Shown here piece by piece: positions 28,001 to 39,240 of a stretch of DNA of 64,000 nucleotides (positions are counted from its first letter, which is position 1; each line of letters opens with the position of its first letter). The DNA comes from Coriobacteriaceae bacterium EMTCatB1. GTDB lineage: Bacteria; Actinomycetota; Coriobacteriia; Anaerosomatales; Anaerosomataceae. A model generated the notes under the pieces. That model saw only the letters and a program-made list of their open reading frames with translations, did no database searches and was not told the origin of the DNA. The position numbers and the translations under genes are program-made. The stretch is taken from the NCBI GenBank assembly GCA_001950395.1, contig BDLO01000001.1, positions 1,277,979 through 1,341,978 on the forward strand, written 5' to 3'.

Positions 28001-29878
28001 CAAAGGACCGTATCCGCCCATCTCGAAGATGACGGTGGCGCGGTCGTCTGCGGGCATGATCGGGTCGCTGCCGGTCGGCCAGTAGCCTTCGTACCACGTG
28101 GTGTATGCGTCGTTGAGCATGCCGGAGATGCCAGTGAAAGCCGTCTTCGGCCTCCCGCGCAGCGCGTACGCCCACGTCGCCCAGTCGATCGGGTACGCGT
28201 GCAGGTAGTTGAGCAGCCAGTCCGAGTCGAACCAGAAGACGTCGGCCCCCGCTTCGCCGCTCGCCAGAAGCAGCCGGCCGCCACTGTCGAGGTACTGGGC
28301 GATGGCCGCTCGATCCTTCTGGTCCAACGTATTGGCCTCGTACCACCCGGCTGGAACCGCGCCGGTGAACCAGACGACGACCTTGCCTTGCATCGTCGAC
28401 GCGGACGGCGTGCCTTTCGTCTCGGTCGACCACGTGCTCACCGATGTGTAACCAGCTGCAGCGAGCGCGTCCGTGTAGAACGAGAGCCGCTCCCCAGGGG
28501 TCTCTCCCATCTGGCTCGGCTTGCTGTCGTCGACGACCAGGATCCTCGTGCCGGTTGTCGCACCCAGCTGCTGCAGCGAGGTCAGCAGCGCCTGACGCGC
28601 CGAAGCCGCCGGCTCGATCGCCTCCAGGCAGAACGCCAAGTACGCCACCTTGAACGGCACGTCATTCACGAACACGCCGACCGAGTCATATGGGAGCGTA
28701 GAAGTGACTTCCTCGCCAGGAGCACCGAGCTCCACGGTCTCGTCGCCGTAGTTCGAGAACCACGACAGCTCGTCGTTGTGATCCGTCGATGCGACGGTGA
28801 TCACGCAGGTGGCGTCAGACGAGGCCGGATACGCCCACTCGCCGTACTCGTCGGTGTCGGCCGAATCATTGCCCGCGGCGACTGAGACGATGACACCGTG
28901 CTCGGCCGCATACTGCAACGCCTCTTCGATGACTTCAGACTGCGGGCCGCCCCACGAGCAGTTGATGACGTCTGCGCCGTTGTCGACCGCGTAGATGATG
29001 GCTTCGGCGCCCTCGTACTCACCGCCGCCGCCCGGTCCGAGGAACTTCACAGGCATGATCGTCACGTCGTGATTGACGCCAGCCATGCCGAGGCCGTTGT
29101 CTCCGACCGCGCCGATGATGCCTGCGACGTGCGTGCCGTGCTGGTCCCCGTCTTCAGGATCGTAGACGGTGGAGTCGTACATCCAGAAGTCGAAGCCGTT
29201 TATGTCGTCGATGTAGCCGTTCTTGTCGTCGTCACGGCCGTTGCCCGGGATCTCCCCGGGGTTGCGCCAGATGTTGTCCTTCAGGTCCTCGTGATCGATG
29301 TAGACCCCCGTGTCGACGACGGCCACCACGACGCTCGATGAACCCGTGCCGTGCTCCCGCCACGCTTCCGGAGCGTCGATGTCCGCGTCAGGCGTCCCGC
29401 CGGTCTGGCCGACGTTGTGAAGCGCCCACTGCTGGGAGAACAGGGGGTCGTTCGGAAGCGGCAGGGTCACCGAAGGCCGGAAGATGCGCTCTGCCCGGGC
29501 TCGGACCGCGAGCCGGGACTTCGTCAGCGTCTTCGCAAGCTCGTCCGGCGTGAGCGTGTCGCGCGTCGGCTCGACGAGCGCCCAGCCCAGCTTGTTCGAC
29601 TGGCGAACGACCTTGAAGCCGATCTTGCGCGCCGCGGCCGCTATCTGCTCTCTAGGAACCCCCGGCAACCATCGCGCAACGACGCGCTTGGGCTCCTGCA
29701 GCTTCGTCGGCCCCGCGATGCCGGCGACCGCGTGCTCAGGGCGCTGCGCGTACCGGGACTTCAGGACAGGCGCCGCGCTCTTGCCCGCCGCAGGAAGCGC
29801 CGGCAGGCAGGCAACGACGAGCGCTATCACCACCACCCCTCGCAAGAAGCGTGCGTGCGTCGAACCGAATGCGCTCAT
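25013..29878 (-). CDS. Secreted S8 (subtilisin-like) serine protease with a large insertion in the catalytic domain, beta-sandwich/FN3-like region and three cell-wall-binding type 2 repeats
   Basis: Signal peptide; catalytic VAVVDTGVYIDHED, DQHGTHVAGIIGA, GTSMAAPHVSGAAAHI; C-terminal GANRYATA / GGSDRFETS / AGRNRYETA modules with GATFPDALSAS and GRNFPDALAGAPALG. Confidence 0.93.
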   Translation of the reverse strand: MSAFGSTHARFLRGVVVIALVVACLPALPAAGKSAAPVLKSRYAQRPEHAVAGIAGPTKLQEPKRVVARWLPGVPREQIAAAARKIGFKVVRQSNKLGWALVEPTRDTLTPDELAKTLTKSRLAVRARAERIFRPSVTLPLPNDPLFSQQWALHNVGQTGGTPDADIDAPEAWREHGTGSSSVVVAVVDTGVYIDHEDLKDNIWRNPGEIPGNGRDDDKNGYIDDINGFDFWMYDSTVYDPEDGDQHGTHVAGIIGAVGDNGLGMAGVNHDVTIMPVKFLGPGGGGEYEGAEAIIYAVDNGADVINCSWGGPQSEVIEEALQYAAEHGVIVSVAAGNDSADTDEYGEWAYPASSDATCVITVASTDHNDELSWFSNYGDETVELGAPGEEVTSTLPYDSVGVFVNDVPFKVAYLAFCLEAIEPAASARQALLTSLQQLGATTGTRILVVDDSKPSQMGETPGERLSFYTDALAAAGYTSVSTWSTETKGTPSASTMQGKVVVWFTGAVPAGWYEANTLDQKDRAAIAQYLDSGGRLLLASGEAGADVFWFDSDWLLNYLHAYPIDWATWAYALRGRPKTAFTGISGMLNDAYTTWYEGYWPTGSDPIMPADDRATVIFEMGGYGPLSGTSMAAPHVSGAAAHILAAAPDMPADEVKARIENTADRVPALQGKVSSGGRLNLSRVFDSYPGRPTIVAPKSGDVLRAGTESEVRWLPAPGGSQDATFEAEIGLPVVTWEEDFEDGDIAGWDVLEGASWETTGYAHSGDYSMWSGDLVPDGYAAVSTTIDVPESGGTLSWWASASQGIWASVTVDDMQYFDVPQGGGWSNQSVELAPGTHQLLIYAMMDPEATDTDADFVAIDDIVLTSHEYTPLGTAGAGEQSVPFTVPDVETSDARFRVRANLDDVSSGWAYVRGVRITSDFTGPAAPADFSAENGADGDALLSWIDPSDPDFAYTRILRREGVDPVGPEDPDALVVYEGTDGEFHDTGIADSTEVHYAAFAVDENLNWSDGAYATVTVTDQLPPEPVQFLEATMRDGAVVLSWMNPPAWQVAGVRVLRRTDTTPTAFDDPSATCVFDGMGASAWDFDAMLLPDGTRAYYAVFAYDASGNVSEPVSTSIVVDAKAPEGTCCFDSLDLKRSAVSGEEMYFTDSRNVTLVSDVTGATEMRIDTGEGWGDWEPFAATKDLVLPDVDGPTLVFAQYRDDAGNLLDCSAIVYYDKETPKPPFGVEVFNVNYGAALQWLLPDDESVVGWNVYVATDAGGPWSKANEDGLVEEPQFYARGLDGGVEYFFKVTAVDGVGNESDASDAVSTVPGEGVVRHFGANRYATAIEVCQASFDSADTVVLVSGATFPDALSASALAGAYDAPILLTEPTRLTAGVADEIARLGASRVIIVGGTGAVSDTVKNALPSGLTVERIGGSDRFETSAKVAARVKEKMGDEFCREAFIANGYSFADPLSASPYTWSRKTPVLLVRYDEAAPSVADFLGENVDSIYVVGGEGVVSEWLPDDLGYPDAQRLAGRNRYETAAAVAEFAWEQGWASFGRVGIASGRNFPDALAGAPALGKAHGVMLLTDPSWLSPETEDALLVHLDEVEKIQILGGPGAVSDDVASYLVDIMKGF

Positions 29879-30026
29879 GCGATCCCCCTCTCGATAACAG
29901 AACGCTGTCACGACGATTCATACCCCTTGTAGACGCTGATTCCTGCGAGCCGGTTCGCGAAACGAAGGAACCCATCGCCCGCAGGCCACGCAGTGTGCCT
30001 GCGAACCTCCTCGCAAGCACCGACCG

Positions 30027-30446
30027 TCACGCGATGACGCGCGCCAACACCGCGATTGCGAGCGAGGTTCCTAGACCCACGCTGGCCGCGGCAAGCCGGC
30101 CGGTGCCGAAGAACACCCGGCGCCCGACGAAGACGCCAGCCGCCGCCGGAACGACGTATCCGAGCACGAGCCCTCCTATCGCCCATACCGCGAGCCCGAC
30201 AGCCGAGGCGGCCTGCAAGAGAGCTGTCGAAGCCGCCAGTGCTCCCAACACGGCAGTGCCGTCACCCACCAGCCAGCTTGCGAGCACGACGGCCGCCGCC
30301 AGCGCCGCGTGCGGGCGACCCGCGCCCCGGAACCCCGCAACGAGACCGGCAGCTGCTGCTCCAAGAGCGGATGCAAGCGGATTGAACTCCAGCGCGAGGC
30401 GCCAGCCGTCGCGCACGGCGCCAAGGAGGAGCCCCGCGTCCGTCAT
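30027..30446 (-). CDS. Small hydrophobic membrane protein
   Basis: Several predicted TM segments; overlaps purF stop by 4 nt. Confidence 0.6.
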   Translation of the reverse strand: MTDAGLLLGAVRDGWRLALEFNPLASALGAAAAGLVAGFRGAGRPHAALAAAVVLASWLVGDGTAVLGALAASTALLQAASAVGLAVWAIGGLVLGYVVPAAAGVFVGRRVFFGTGRLAAASVGLGTSLAIAVLARVIA

Positions 30447-31903
30447 CCGACCGGCGCCTCGAGACGGAACTTGCCGCGGCGCACGGACTCAGGGATCTCG
30501 ATCGGGTACTCGCCGGTGAAGCACGCCAGGCAGTACTCCGAAGCTGCGCGCCCGGTCGCCGCCACCATGTCCTCCACGGACAGGTACGCGAGCGAATCAG
30601 CGCCGATGTGCATGCGGATCTCCTCGACCGTGTGGTCCGAGGCGATGAGCTGCTCTTGCGTGTCCGTGTCGATGCCGTAGAAGCACGGCCACTTCACGGG
30701 CGGCGAGGTGATGCGCATGTGCACCTCGGCGGCGCCGGCGTCTTTCAGCAGCGCAACGAGCTGCCTGGTGGTGTTGCCGCGCACGATGGAGTCGTCGACC
30801 ACGACGAGCCGCTTGCCCGCAATCACGTGCTTGAGCGGGTTCAGCTTCAAACGGATCCCCTGCTGCCGGAGCGACTGCGTCGGCGAGATGAACGTCCGGC
30901 CGACGTAGCGGTTCTTCACGAGCCCCTCCGCGTACGGGATACCGCTCTCCTTCGCGAAGCCGACGGCAGCCGGCCCGCCGGTGTCGGGCACGCCGATCAC
31001 GAGGTCCGCTTCGACCGGCGCAGACCTCGCCATCGCCTCGCCCATCCGCATGCGCGCCTCGTAGAGCGAGCAGTCCAGGAGCACGCTGTCGGGACGCGCG
31101 AAGTACACGAACTCGAACATGCACAGCGCGTGCCTCGACTCGGGCACGGCCTGCTCGGTCTCCAGCCCGTTCGGACCGACCTTGATCATCTCGCCAGGAC
31201 GCACGTCACGCACCCACGTCGCTCCGACGATGTCGAGCGCGCACGTCTCGGATGCGACCACCCACCCGCCTCCCGGCAGCGACCCGAGCACCAGGGGCCG
31301 GACGCCGTGCGGGTCACGGAACGCGTACAGCGCCTCCTCTGTCATCAGCACGACCGAGTATGCGCCCGAGATGAGCCGCATCGTCTCGCGGATGCCGCCA
31401 CGGATGGAGTTGTGCTGCTGGGTGAAGTCGTCGACGAGAGAGGCGATCACCTCGGAGTCGGTGGTGGAGCGGAATCGGAAGCCGGCGCCTTTCAATTGCT
31501 GACGGAGCTCGAGCGTGTTGACCAGGTTGCCGTTGTGAGCGAGCGCGATGGTGTTCGGGCCGATGGACGACACCATCGGTTGCGCGTTCTCCCATTTCGA
31601 GCTCGCGCCAGTGGTGGAGTACCGCGTGTGGCCAATCGCGACGTGGCCTTGCAAGGTCGCAAGGTCGCTCTCTTTGAAGACCTGCGGGACGAGACCGAGG
31701 TTCTTGACCACCGTGAGCGTGTGACCGTCGCCGACCGCGATGCCGGCGGATTCCTGGCCGCGATGCTGCAGCGCGTGCAGGCCGAAGTACGTCAGCCGCG
31801 CCACGTCCTCGCCAGGCGCGTAGACGCCGAAGACGCCGCACGCCTCTTCGGGACGATCGGGCCCGTCCGCAACGGTGGAGAAATCGAGGATGTCGCCGGT
31901 CAT
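30443..31903 (-). CDS. purF: Amidophosphoribosyltransferase
   Basis: EEACGVFGVYAPGEDVARLTYFGLHALQHRGQESAGIA; VVVDDSIVRGNTTRQLV PRPP motif. Confidence 0.96.
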   Translation of the reverse strand: MTGDILDFSTVADGPDRPEEACGVFGVYAPGEDVARLTYFGLHALQHRGQESAGIAVGDGHTLTVVKNLGLVPQVFKESDLATLQGHVAIGHTRYSTTGASSKWENAQPMVSSIGPNTIALAHNGNLVNTLELRQQLKGAGFRFRSTTDSEVIASLVDDFTQQHNSIRGGIRETMRLISGAYSVVLMTEEALYAFRDPHGVRPLVLGSLPGGGWVVASETCALDIVGATWVRDVRPGEMIKVGPNGLETEQAVPESRHALCMFEFVYFARPDSVLLDCSLYEARMRMGEAMARSAPVEADLVIGVPDTGGPAAVGFAKESGIPYAEGLVKNRYVGRTFISPTQSLRQQGIRLKLNPLKHVIAGKRLVVVDDSIVRGNTTRQLVALLKDAGAAEVHMRITSPPVKWPCFYGIDTDTQEQLIASDHTVEEIRMHIGADSLAYLSVEDMVAATGRAASEYCLACFTGEYPIEIPESVRRGKFRLEAPVG

Positions 31904-31964
31904 TCGCTTGCAGACCTCGTGGCTGGAGCCGGACGCGCGTAGCATACCACGGGCGCTGGACGGC

Positions 31965-34234
<2,270 letters not shown>

Positions 34235-34238
<4 letters not shown>

Positions 34239-34636
34239 GAGTCCTCCTCGACTACTCCGCTCGTCGACGAGCCCGCGCCGCCTCCAGGCACCACCGGCGC
34301 TGCGACGGGCCCCGGCGCTTCGGGCGGCTCCTGCTCCCGCCTCGGAGGCGGGAACACGACGCGCAAGAGGTATGCGACGTCGACGATGATCGCGACGACG
34401 TACGAGATGCCGAAGATCGTGAGCACATGCTTCTGGCTCTTGAAGACGAACAGCGCAGCGAACGCGAGGACGTATTCCGCAGCGAGCACCACCCACACCC
34501 AGCGCGCCCACGGGCGACGCCAGCGCTCCACGCGACGACCGAGCGCGTGGACGATCACGAACAGCGCGAGCACCACGAGCGCGAACGCGAGCGCCTGCAA
34601 GAAGAGCGCGAGAGGCCCTGTCATCGTCCCTGACAT
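34235..34636 (-). CDS. Hypothetical membrane protein between purQ and purL
   Basis: Three predicted TMs; GTGA overlap with purL start; Pro/Gly-rich C-terminus. Confidence 0.65.
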
Positions 34637-34637
34637 C

Positions 34638-35336
34638 TCAGCTCCCGATCTTCGCCATGCGCCGCACGATGGCCTCGAATACGACGCGGCCGTCAGTCCC
34701 GCCCGTGAGCGGATCGACCGCCCGCTCCGGGTGCGGCATCAGCCCGAACACGTTGCCGCGCTCGTTGCAGACGCCCGCGATGTCGTCGAGCGCCCCGTTC
34801 GGCGCGCTTCCGCCTGGCGCACGCGAGCCGTCCGGCTCGCAGTACCGCACGACGACTTGCCCGTTGCCGTTCAAACGCTCGAGCGTCTGCTCGTCGCAGA
34901 AGTAGTTGCCCTCGTTGTGGTTGATGGGGATGCGAAGGACGCTGCCGGGCTCGGCGTCGAGCCAGTGGCAGACGCTCGCCTCGACGCGCAGCGTCACCTC
35001 TTTGCAGATGAACTTCAGCCCGCGATTGCGCAGGAGCGCTCCGGGGAGCAGGTGCGCCTCGGTGAGGATCTGGAACCCGTTGCAGATCCCCAGCACGGGG
35101 CCGCCGCGCTCCGCGAACCGCACGACCTCGTTCATCACCGGCGAGAAGCGCGCGACGGCGCCGCACCGGATGTAGTCGCCGTACGAGAAGCCGCCGGGGA
35201 GCACCACCGCGTCGAGGCCGCTCAAGTCCTGTTCGCCGTGCCAGACGTACCGCGACTCGAGACCCAGCACGTCGAGCGCGTGCTTGACGTCTTGCTCGCA
35301 GTTCGAGCCCGGGAAGACGACGATGCCGAACCGCAC
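34638..35336 (-). CDS. purQ: Phosphoribosylformylglycinamidine synthase glutaminase subunit
   Basis: FGIVVFPGSNCEQDVKHAL; PVLGICNGFQILTEAHLLPGAL. Confidence 0.96.
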   Translation of the reverse strand: MRFGIVVFPGSNCEQDVKHALDVLGLESRYVWHGEQDLSGLDAVVLPGGFSYGDYIRCGAVARFSPVMNEVVRFAERGGPVLGICNGFQILTEAHLLPGALLRNRGLKFICKEVTLRVEASVCHWLDAEPGSVLRIPINHNEGNYFCDEQTLERLNGNGQVVVRYCEPDGSRAPGGSAPNGALDDIAGVCNERGNVFGLMPHPERAVDPLTGGTDGRVVFEAIVRRMAKIGS

Positions 35337-35339
35337 CGA

Positions 35340-35582
35340 TCAGTCCCCCTCGACGCGCACGATGCGGAAGTCCTCAATCACCGGGTTCGCAAGCAGCTTC
35401 TCGCACATCTCGCGCACCCGGTCCTCGCTCGTCCCGTCAGCGACCTCGAGCTGCACGTACTTGCCGATGCGCACCGAACGCACCTCGTCGTAGCCCAGAT
35501 GCTGCAACGCCCGCTCCGCAGTCGCCCCCGGCGGGTCGAAGATGCCCTTCTTGTACGTGACGTAGACGTCGAACCTGGCCAC
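35340..35582 (-). CDS. purS: Phosphoribosylformylglycinamidine synthase subunit PurS
   Basis: ARFDVYVTYKKGIFDPPGATAERALQHLGYDEVRSVRIGKYVQL. Confidence 0.94.
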   Translation of the reverse strand: MARFDVYVTYKKGIFDPPGATAERALQHLGYDEVRSVRIGKYVQLEVADGTSEDRVREMCEKLLANPVIEDFRIVRVEGD

Positions 35583-35594
35583 GGCCGCTCCCCT

Positions 35595-35888
35595 TCAGTC
35601 GAGTTCCACGCGCGCGGCGTCCTCGAGCTCCCGCTTGCGCGCTCTCACCGCCGCGTCGATGCGCCTTCTGCCGAACCACGTGACGATCAAGCCGGTCACC
35701 CACGCGAAGATCGCCGTGTAGGCGCCCCACGGGATGTCGTGGTGCACGCCGACCGCCCATCGCGAAGGACCCGCGACCGCATCGAACGACAGGAAGAACC
35801 CGAGGATGCCGAACGCGGACAGGGCCATGCCTGCCCAGGTGAGGTACACGTACGCGCGTACGCGCGCTGGAAGCTCCCTCACGCTCAC
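35595..35888 (-). CDS. Small hypothetical membrane protein
   Basis: Two predicted TMs, charged C-terminus; GTGA overlap with upstream ORF. Confidence 0.65.
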   Translation of the reverse strand: MSVRELPARVRAYVYLTWAGMALSAFGILGFFLSFDAVAGPSRWAVGVHHDIPWGAYTAIFAWVTGLIVTWFGRRRIDAAVRARKRELEDAARVELD

Positions 35889-36295
35889 TTCGCGTCCTTC
35901 TTCTGGCCCTTCTGCTGCTTGATGAGGTCGTTGCGCAGCCGACGGATGACCACGAGCTCGATGTACATCGCCGGGAAGAACGCTCCGGTGAGCACTGCCA
36001 TGCCGATGCGCTGCGCCGTCGCGTTGTGCCTGAGCGACGGCAGGTAACTCACCGCCGCCGTCACGATCATCACCGCGAACAGCGCCCACCAGATGCGGCG
36101 CCAGCGCTGGATCTCAGGGGAGGTCGGCAGCGCCGGAAGGGCGCGCTTCTTCTCGGCGGGCTGCTTCGGTTTGGAAGGCGCGCTTGGCGCCGACCCCGCC
36201 TCGCGCTTCGGCTTGAGCGACGACGCGCTCTTCTTGGTGGAGCCGACCTTCGCGTGCTTCTGGTAGCGGGGGTTGAGCGGGCTTCGTCTGGCCAT
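35885..36295 (-). CDS. Hypothetical membrane protein with basic/Ser-Pro-rich N-terminus
   Basis: Basic disordered N-terminus then two TMs; operon position between purC and purS. Confidence 0.65.
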   Translation of the reverse strand: MARRSPLNPRYQKHAKVGSTKKSASSLKPKREAGSAPSAPSKPKQPAEKKRALPALPTSPEIQRWRRIWWALFAVMIVTAAVSYLPSLRHNATAQRIGMAVLTGAFFPAMYIELVVIRRLRNDLIKQQKGQKKDAK

Positions 36296-36298
36296 CGT

Positions 36299-37183
36299 TC
36301 ACTCGTTCTCGGGGACGAACGGCTCGCCGGTTATCGCCTCGTACGCCTCTACGTACTTCTCGGCAGTCATCACGATGACGTCTTCCGGGAGCGACGGCGC
36401 CGGCGGCTTCTTGTCCCAGCCGCTCGCCTCGAGCCAGTCGCGCACGAACTGCTTGTCGAAGCTCGGCTGCCCGTGACCCGGCTCGTAGGAGTCGGCAGGC
36501 CAGAATCGCGAGGAGTCCGGCGTGAGCACCTCATCGATGAGCGTGACTTCGCCGTCGACGAGCCCGAACTCGAACTTCGTGTCGGCGATGATGATGCCGC
36601 GCGAGCGAGCATGCTCCGCCGCGCGCTCATAGAGCTCAATCGAGGCGTCGCGCAGGCGTTTGGCGTGCGCCTCCCCGATGATCTCGCACATCCGCTCGAA
36701 CGAGATGTTCTCGTCGTGCTCGCCGACAGCCGCTTTCGTCGACGGCGTGAAGATCGGCTCGGGGAGGCGGTCGGACTCGACGAGGCCGGCCGGGAGCTTC
36801 TGGCCGCACACGGTGCCGTTCTCGCGGTACTCCTTCCACCCCGAGCCGGCGAGGTACCCGCGCACGATGCACTCCACCGGGAACACCTGCGCCTTGCGCA
36901 CCAGCATCATGCGGCCTTTGAGCGCGTCCGCGTACTCGGCGTACTGCTCCGGCAGATCGCGGACGTCGGCGGAGATGAGGTGGTTCGGGACGACGTCTTT
37001 CAGGTGGTCGAACCAGAACAACGAGATCTTCGTGAGGACTTCGCCCTTGTATGGAATCGGATCAGGGAGGACCACGTCGAACGCGCTGATGCGGTCAGTC
37101 GCCACGATCAGCAGCCGGTCGCCCAGATCGAAGATGTCGCGGACCTTGCCTTGAGCGTCGGGTGAAAGACCCGGCAACTGCAT
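36299..37183 (-). CDS. purC: SAICAR synthase
   Basis: [52 protein letters not shown]. Confidence 0.95.
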   Translation of the reverse strand: MQLPGLSPDAQGKVRDIFDLGDRLLIVATDRISAFDVVLPDPIPYKGEVLTKISLFWFDHLKDVVPNHLISADVRDLPEQYAEYADALKGRMMLVRKAQVFPVECIVRGYLAGSGWKEYRENGTVCGQKLPAGLVESDRLPEPIFTPSTKAAVGEHDENISFERMCEIIGEAHAKRLRDASIELYERAAEHARSRGIIIADTKFEFGLVDGEVTLIDEVLTPDSSRFWPADSYEPGHGQPSFDKQFVRDWLEASGWDKKPPAPSLPEDVIVMTAEKYVEAYEAITGEPFVPENE

Positions 37184-37298
37184 GATGCCCCTTTCGACGC
37201 CGTCCAGATGGCGCGCTTCGCGCACCTCGCATTGTAGGGCAACGAACGGCATCCCGTCAGGGGCAGCATAAGGACGGTGCCCGGCGTCGCGCAGCGCG

Positions 37299-37514
37299 TC
37301 AGCCGATCACGCCGAGGAAGGCGAGCCCCGCAAGCGCGTGGAAGACGGCGCCGGCAGCGATCACGAGGGCGACGGCCTTGTGGACTTGGAGGTGCAGCCT
37401 GCCCTTGAAGCGGATGACGCGCAGGCCTTGCAGGATCTGGAACGCGAGCAGCGCCGCCATGAACGATCCGCCGATCACGATCATGAACGGCTTGATCTCG
37501 ATGCCGAACAGCAT
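37299..37514 (-). CDS. Small two-TM membrane protein
   Basis: 72 aa; two TM helices with conserved-looking His residues ([23 protein letters not shown]). Confidence 0.55.
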   Translation of the reverse strand: MLFGIEIKPFMIVIGGSFMAALLAFQILQGLRVIRFKGRLHLQVHKAVALVIAAGAVFHALAGLAFLGVIG

Positions 37515-37584
37515 GCCAGCCTCCTCCGGACTCGACCTCGCTACCCGGATTCATGCGCGAAAACGGCTGGCCTCAAACCGCCGA

Positions 37585-38472
37585 TCAGATCGCGCAGGCG
37601 CCGCTCCACGCGCAGAGGTTGTCGCGAAGCACCTCGGGCAGCGCCGCCACCAGGTCGCGCGCACGCATCGCCGGCGTCGCGCCCATGACGCGACCGGCCT
37701 CGCGGTTCGCCCGCGCGGCGCACACCGCCGCGTCCAGCGTGGGGAATCCGGCCGCCAGGAACGCCGCGGCGAGCCCTGTGAGGGTGTCGCCCGTGCCGCC
37801 GATCGCCTCGAGCGCGGGAACGAGCGGCTCGGCGACAGTCGCCGCGACCTCGCCTTCCACGACGACGTGGTCGGTCTCGCCTTTGACGAGCAGCACGCGG
37901 GCGGCCCCGCCACGCTCGTGCGCCAGACGAGCGAGCTTTGCCGGATCGAACCCGTCGGTGCCGAAGAGGTAGTGCGACACGTACGCGGGGTGCGTCACCT
38001 CGGGGTCTGCGAGGAACCCGACCTCGCCGACGTCTGGCGTCATCAGCTCGAATCGCGGCGCGAGCCCAGCGGCTTTCGCGGCATACATCCCGCCCGCGTC
38101 CGCTACGAGGAGCGCGTCGGGCGCCTCGCGCTCGAGAAGCCCGATCGCCTCGCGCATGAGCGCCATGACGGGCTGCACGTAGTGGAAGGCGACGACCGAG
38201 GGCCGCACGCGCGCAAGCGCCTCCGGAAGCGCCTTGAACACGGCGCGGGTGCCGTCACCGCGGCCGACGTCGCCAGCAAGCAGCGCCCAGGGCCCAGGAC
38301 ACCCGAGGTGCTTCGACGCGGCGCACGCGGCCCCAAGCATCGCGGCCGTCCCCTGCGCGTGCGGCACCGTGGCCCCGCCCACGCGAAGCGAGCCGTCAGG
38401 CCCCAGCTCCGCCGGCCCGAGTGCAAGCGGACCGCCCTGGACGGGATACGTCGCGACGACGAGCAGCGTCAT
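37585..38472 (-). CDS. Ribokinase/YjeF-C-like fold kinase (PfkB/ThiD/NAD(P)HX-dehydratase-like)
   Basis: GGTGDTLTGLAAAFLAAGF anion-hole motif; N-terminus atypical for canonical ThiD. Confidence 0.6.
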   Translation of the reverse strand: MTLLVVATYPVQGGPLALGPAELGPDGSLRVGGATVPHAQGTAAMLGAACAASKHLGCPGPWALLAGDVGRGDGTRAVFKALPEALARVRPSVVAFHYVQPVMALMREAIGLLEREAPDALLVADAGGMYAAKAAGLAPRFELMTPDVGEVGFLADPEVTHPAYVSHYLFGTDGFDPAKLARLAHERGGAARVLLVKGETDHVVVEGEVAATVAEPLVPALEAIGGTGDTLTGLAAAFLAAGFPTLDAAVCAARANREAGRVMGATPAMRARDLVAALPEVLRDNLCAWSGACAI

Positions 38473-39017
38473 GCTGGCTGCACCCCCAGGAGCGCGCACG
38501 CTTCCTCGTACGCGCGGTCCAGCATGAGGCCGCACAGCGTGTAGCCGAGCGTCTTGGGACGCGGCACCTCGTCGAGCCGCTTGCCGACGAGCTCGATGTT
38601 GAGGTACGGGATGTCAGGACAACCGCCGCCCGACGTGTTGACGATGACGAGGGTGTCCTTGTCCACCGTGATCTTCATGTTGCCCGCGCGAACCATCAGG
38701 TGACCGCCGAAGTCAACCGTCGTGACGAGCTCCGTCGGCTGCGCCGCCGAGCCCGGATCGTCCACCCAGCCGCGGACCGGAACGCCGGCGTCACGCAGCA
38801 GCCGCTCCGCCCCCACGTGCTCGACGCGCGGGATCGCGACTGCAAGGTCGCACCCGGCACGCAGGTGGTGCGGAGGTGCGACGAGCGCGTACTCGTATCC
38901 TGCGCTCTTGAGCACGCGCTCGGCCCACAGCGCGTCAGGGACTTGATCGAACAGGAAGAGCCCGGACGCCTCGCCGGCGCCCGGGTCTTCTGTGCGCTTC
39001 TTCGAGCGGAACAGCAT
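38469..39017 (-). CDS. DUF3343-type putative Se/S-carrier domain protein
   Basis: FLFDQVPDALWAERVLKSAGYEYALVAPPHHLRAGCDLAVAIP; second half TVDKDTLVIVNTSGGGCPDIPYLN. Confidence 0.7.
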   Translation of the reverse strand: MLFRSKKRTEDPGAGEASGLFLFDQVPDALWAERVLKSAGYEYALVAPPHHLRAGCDLAVAIPRVEHVGAERLLRDAGVPVRGWVDDPGSAAQPTELVTTVDFGGHLMVRAGNMKITVDKDTLVIVNTSGGGCPDIPYLNIELVGKRLDEVPRPKTLGYTLCGLMLDRAYEEACALLGVQPA

Positions 39018-39226
39018 CACGACTTCGTTCCGGTGATCGTCCAGCCCTCTGCCGTCTCCTCCACGGTCACCTGGTACGAGCTGTCCTTGAGGAGGTTCAC
39101 GACGTTGGCCTTCGCGGTGCCGCTGTCGACCAGCACCGTGATCTTCTCCGGGTCGCTCTCCAGCGCCTTCTTCGTGCGCATGAGCGGCACCGGGCAGGAG
39201 AACCCTCTGACGTCGACTTCTGCCAT
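39017..39226 (-). CDS. TusA-like sulfurtransferase
   Basis: VDVRGFSCPVPLMRTKKALE (CPxP motif). Confidence 0.9.
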   Translation of the reverse strand: MAEVDVRGFSCPVPLMRTKKALESDPEKITVLVDSGTAKANVVNLLKDSSYQVTVEETAEGWTITGTKS

Positions 39227-39240
39227 GTGTGACTCCCTCC

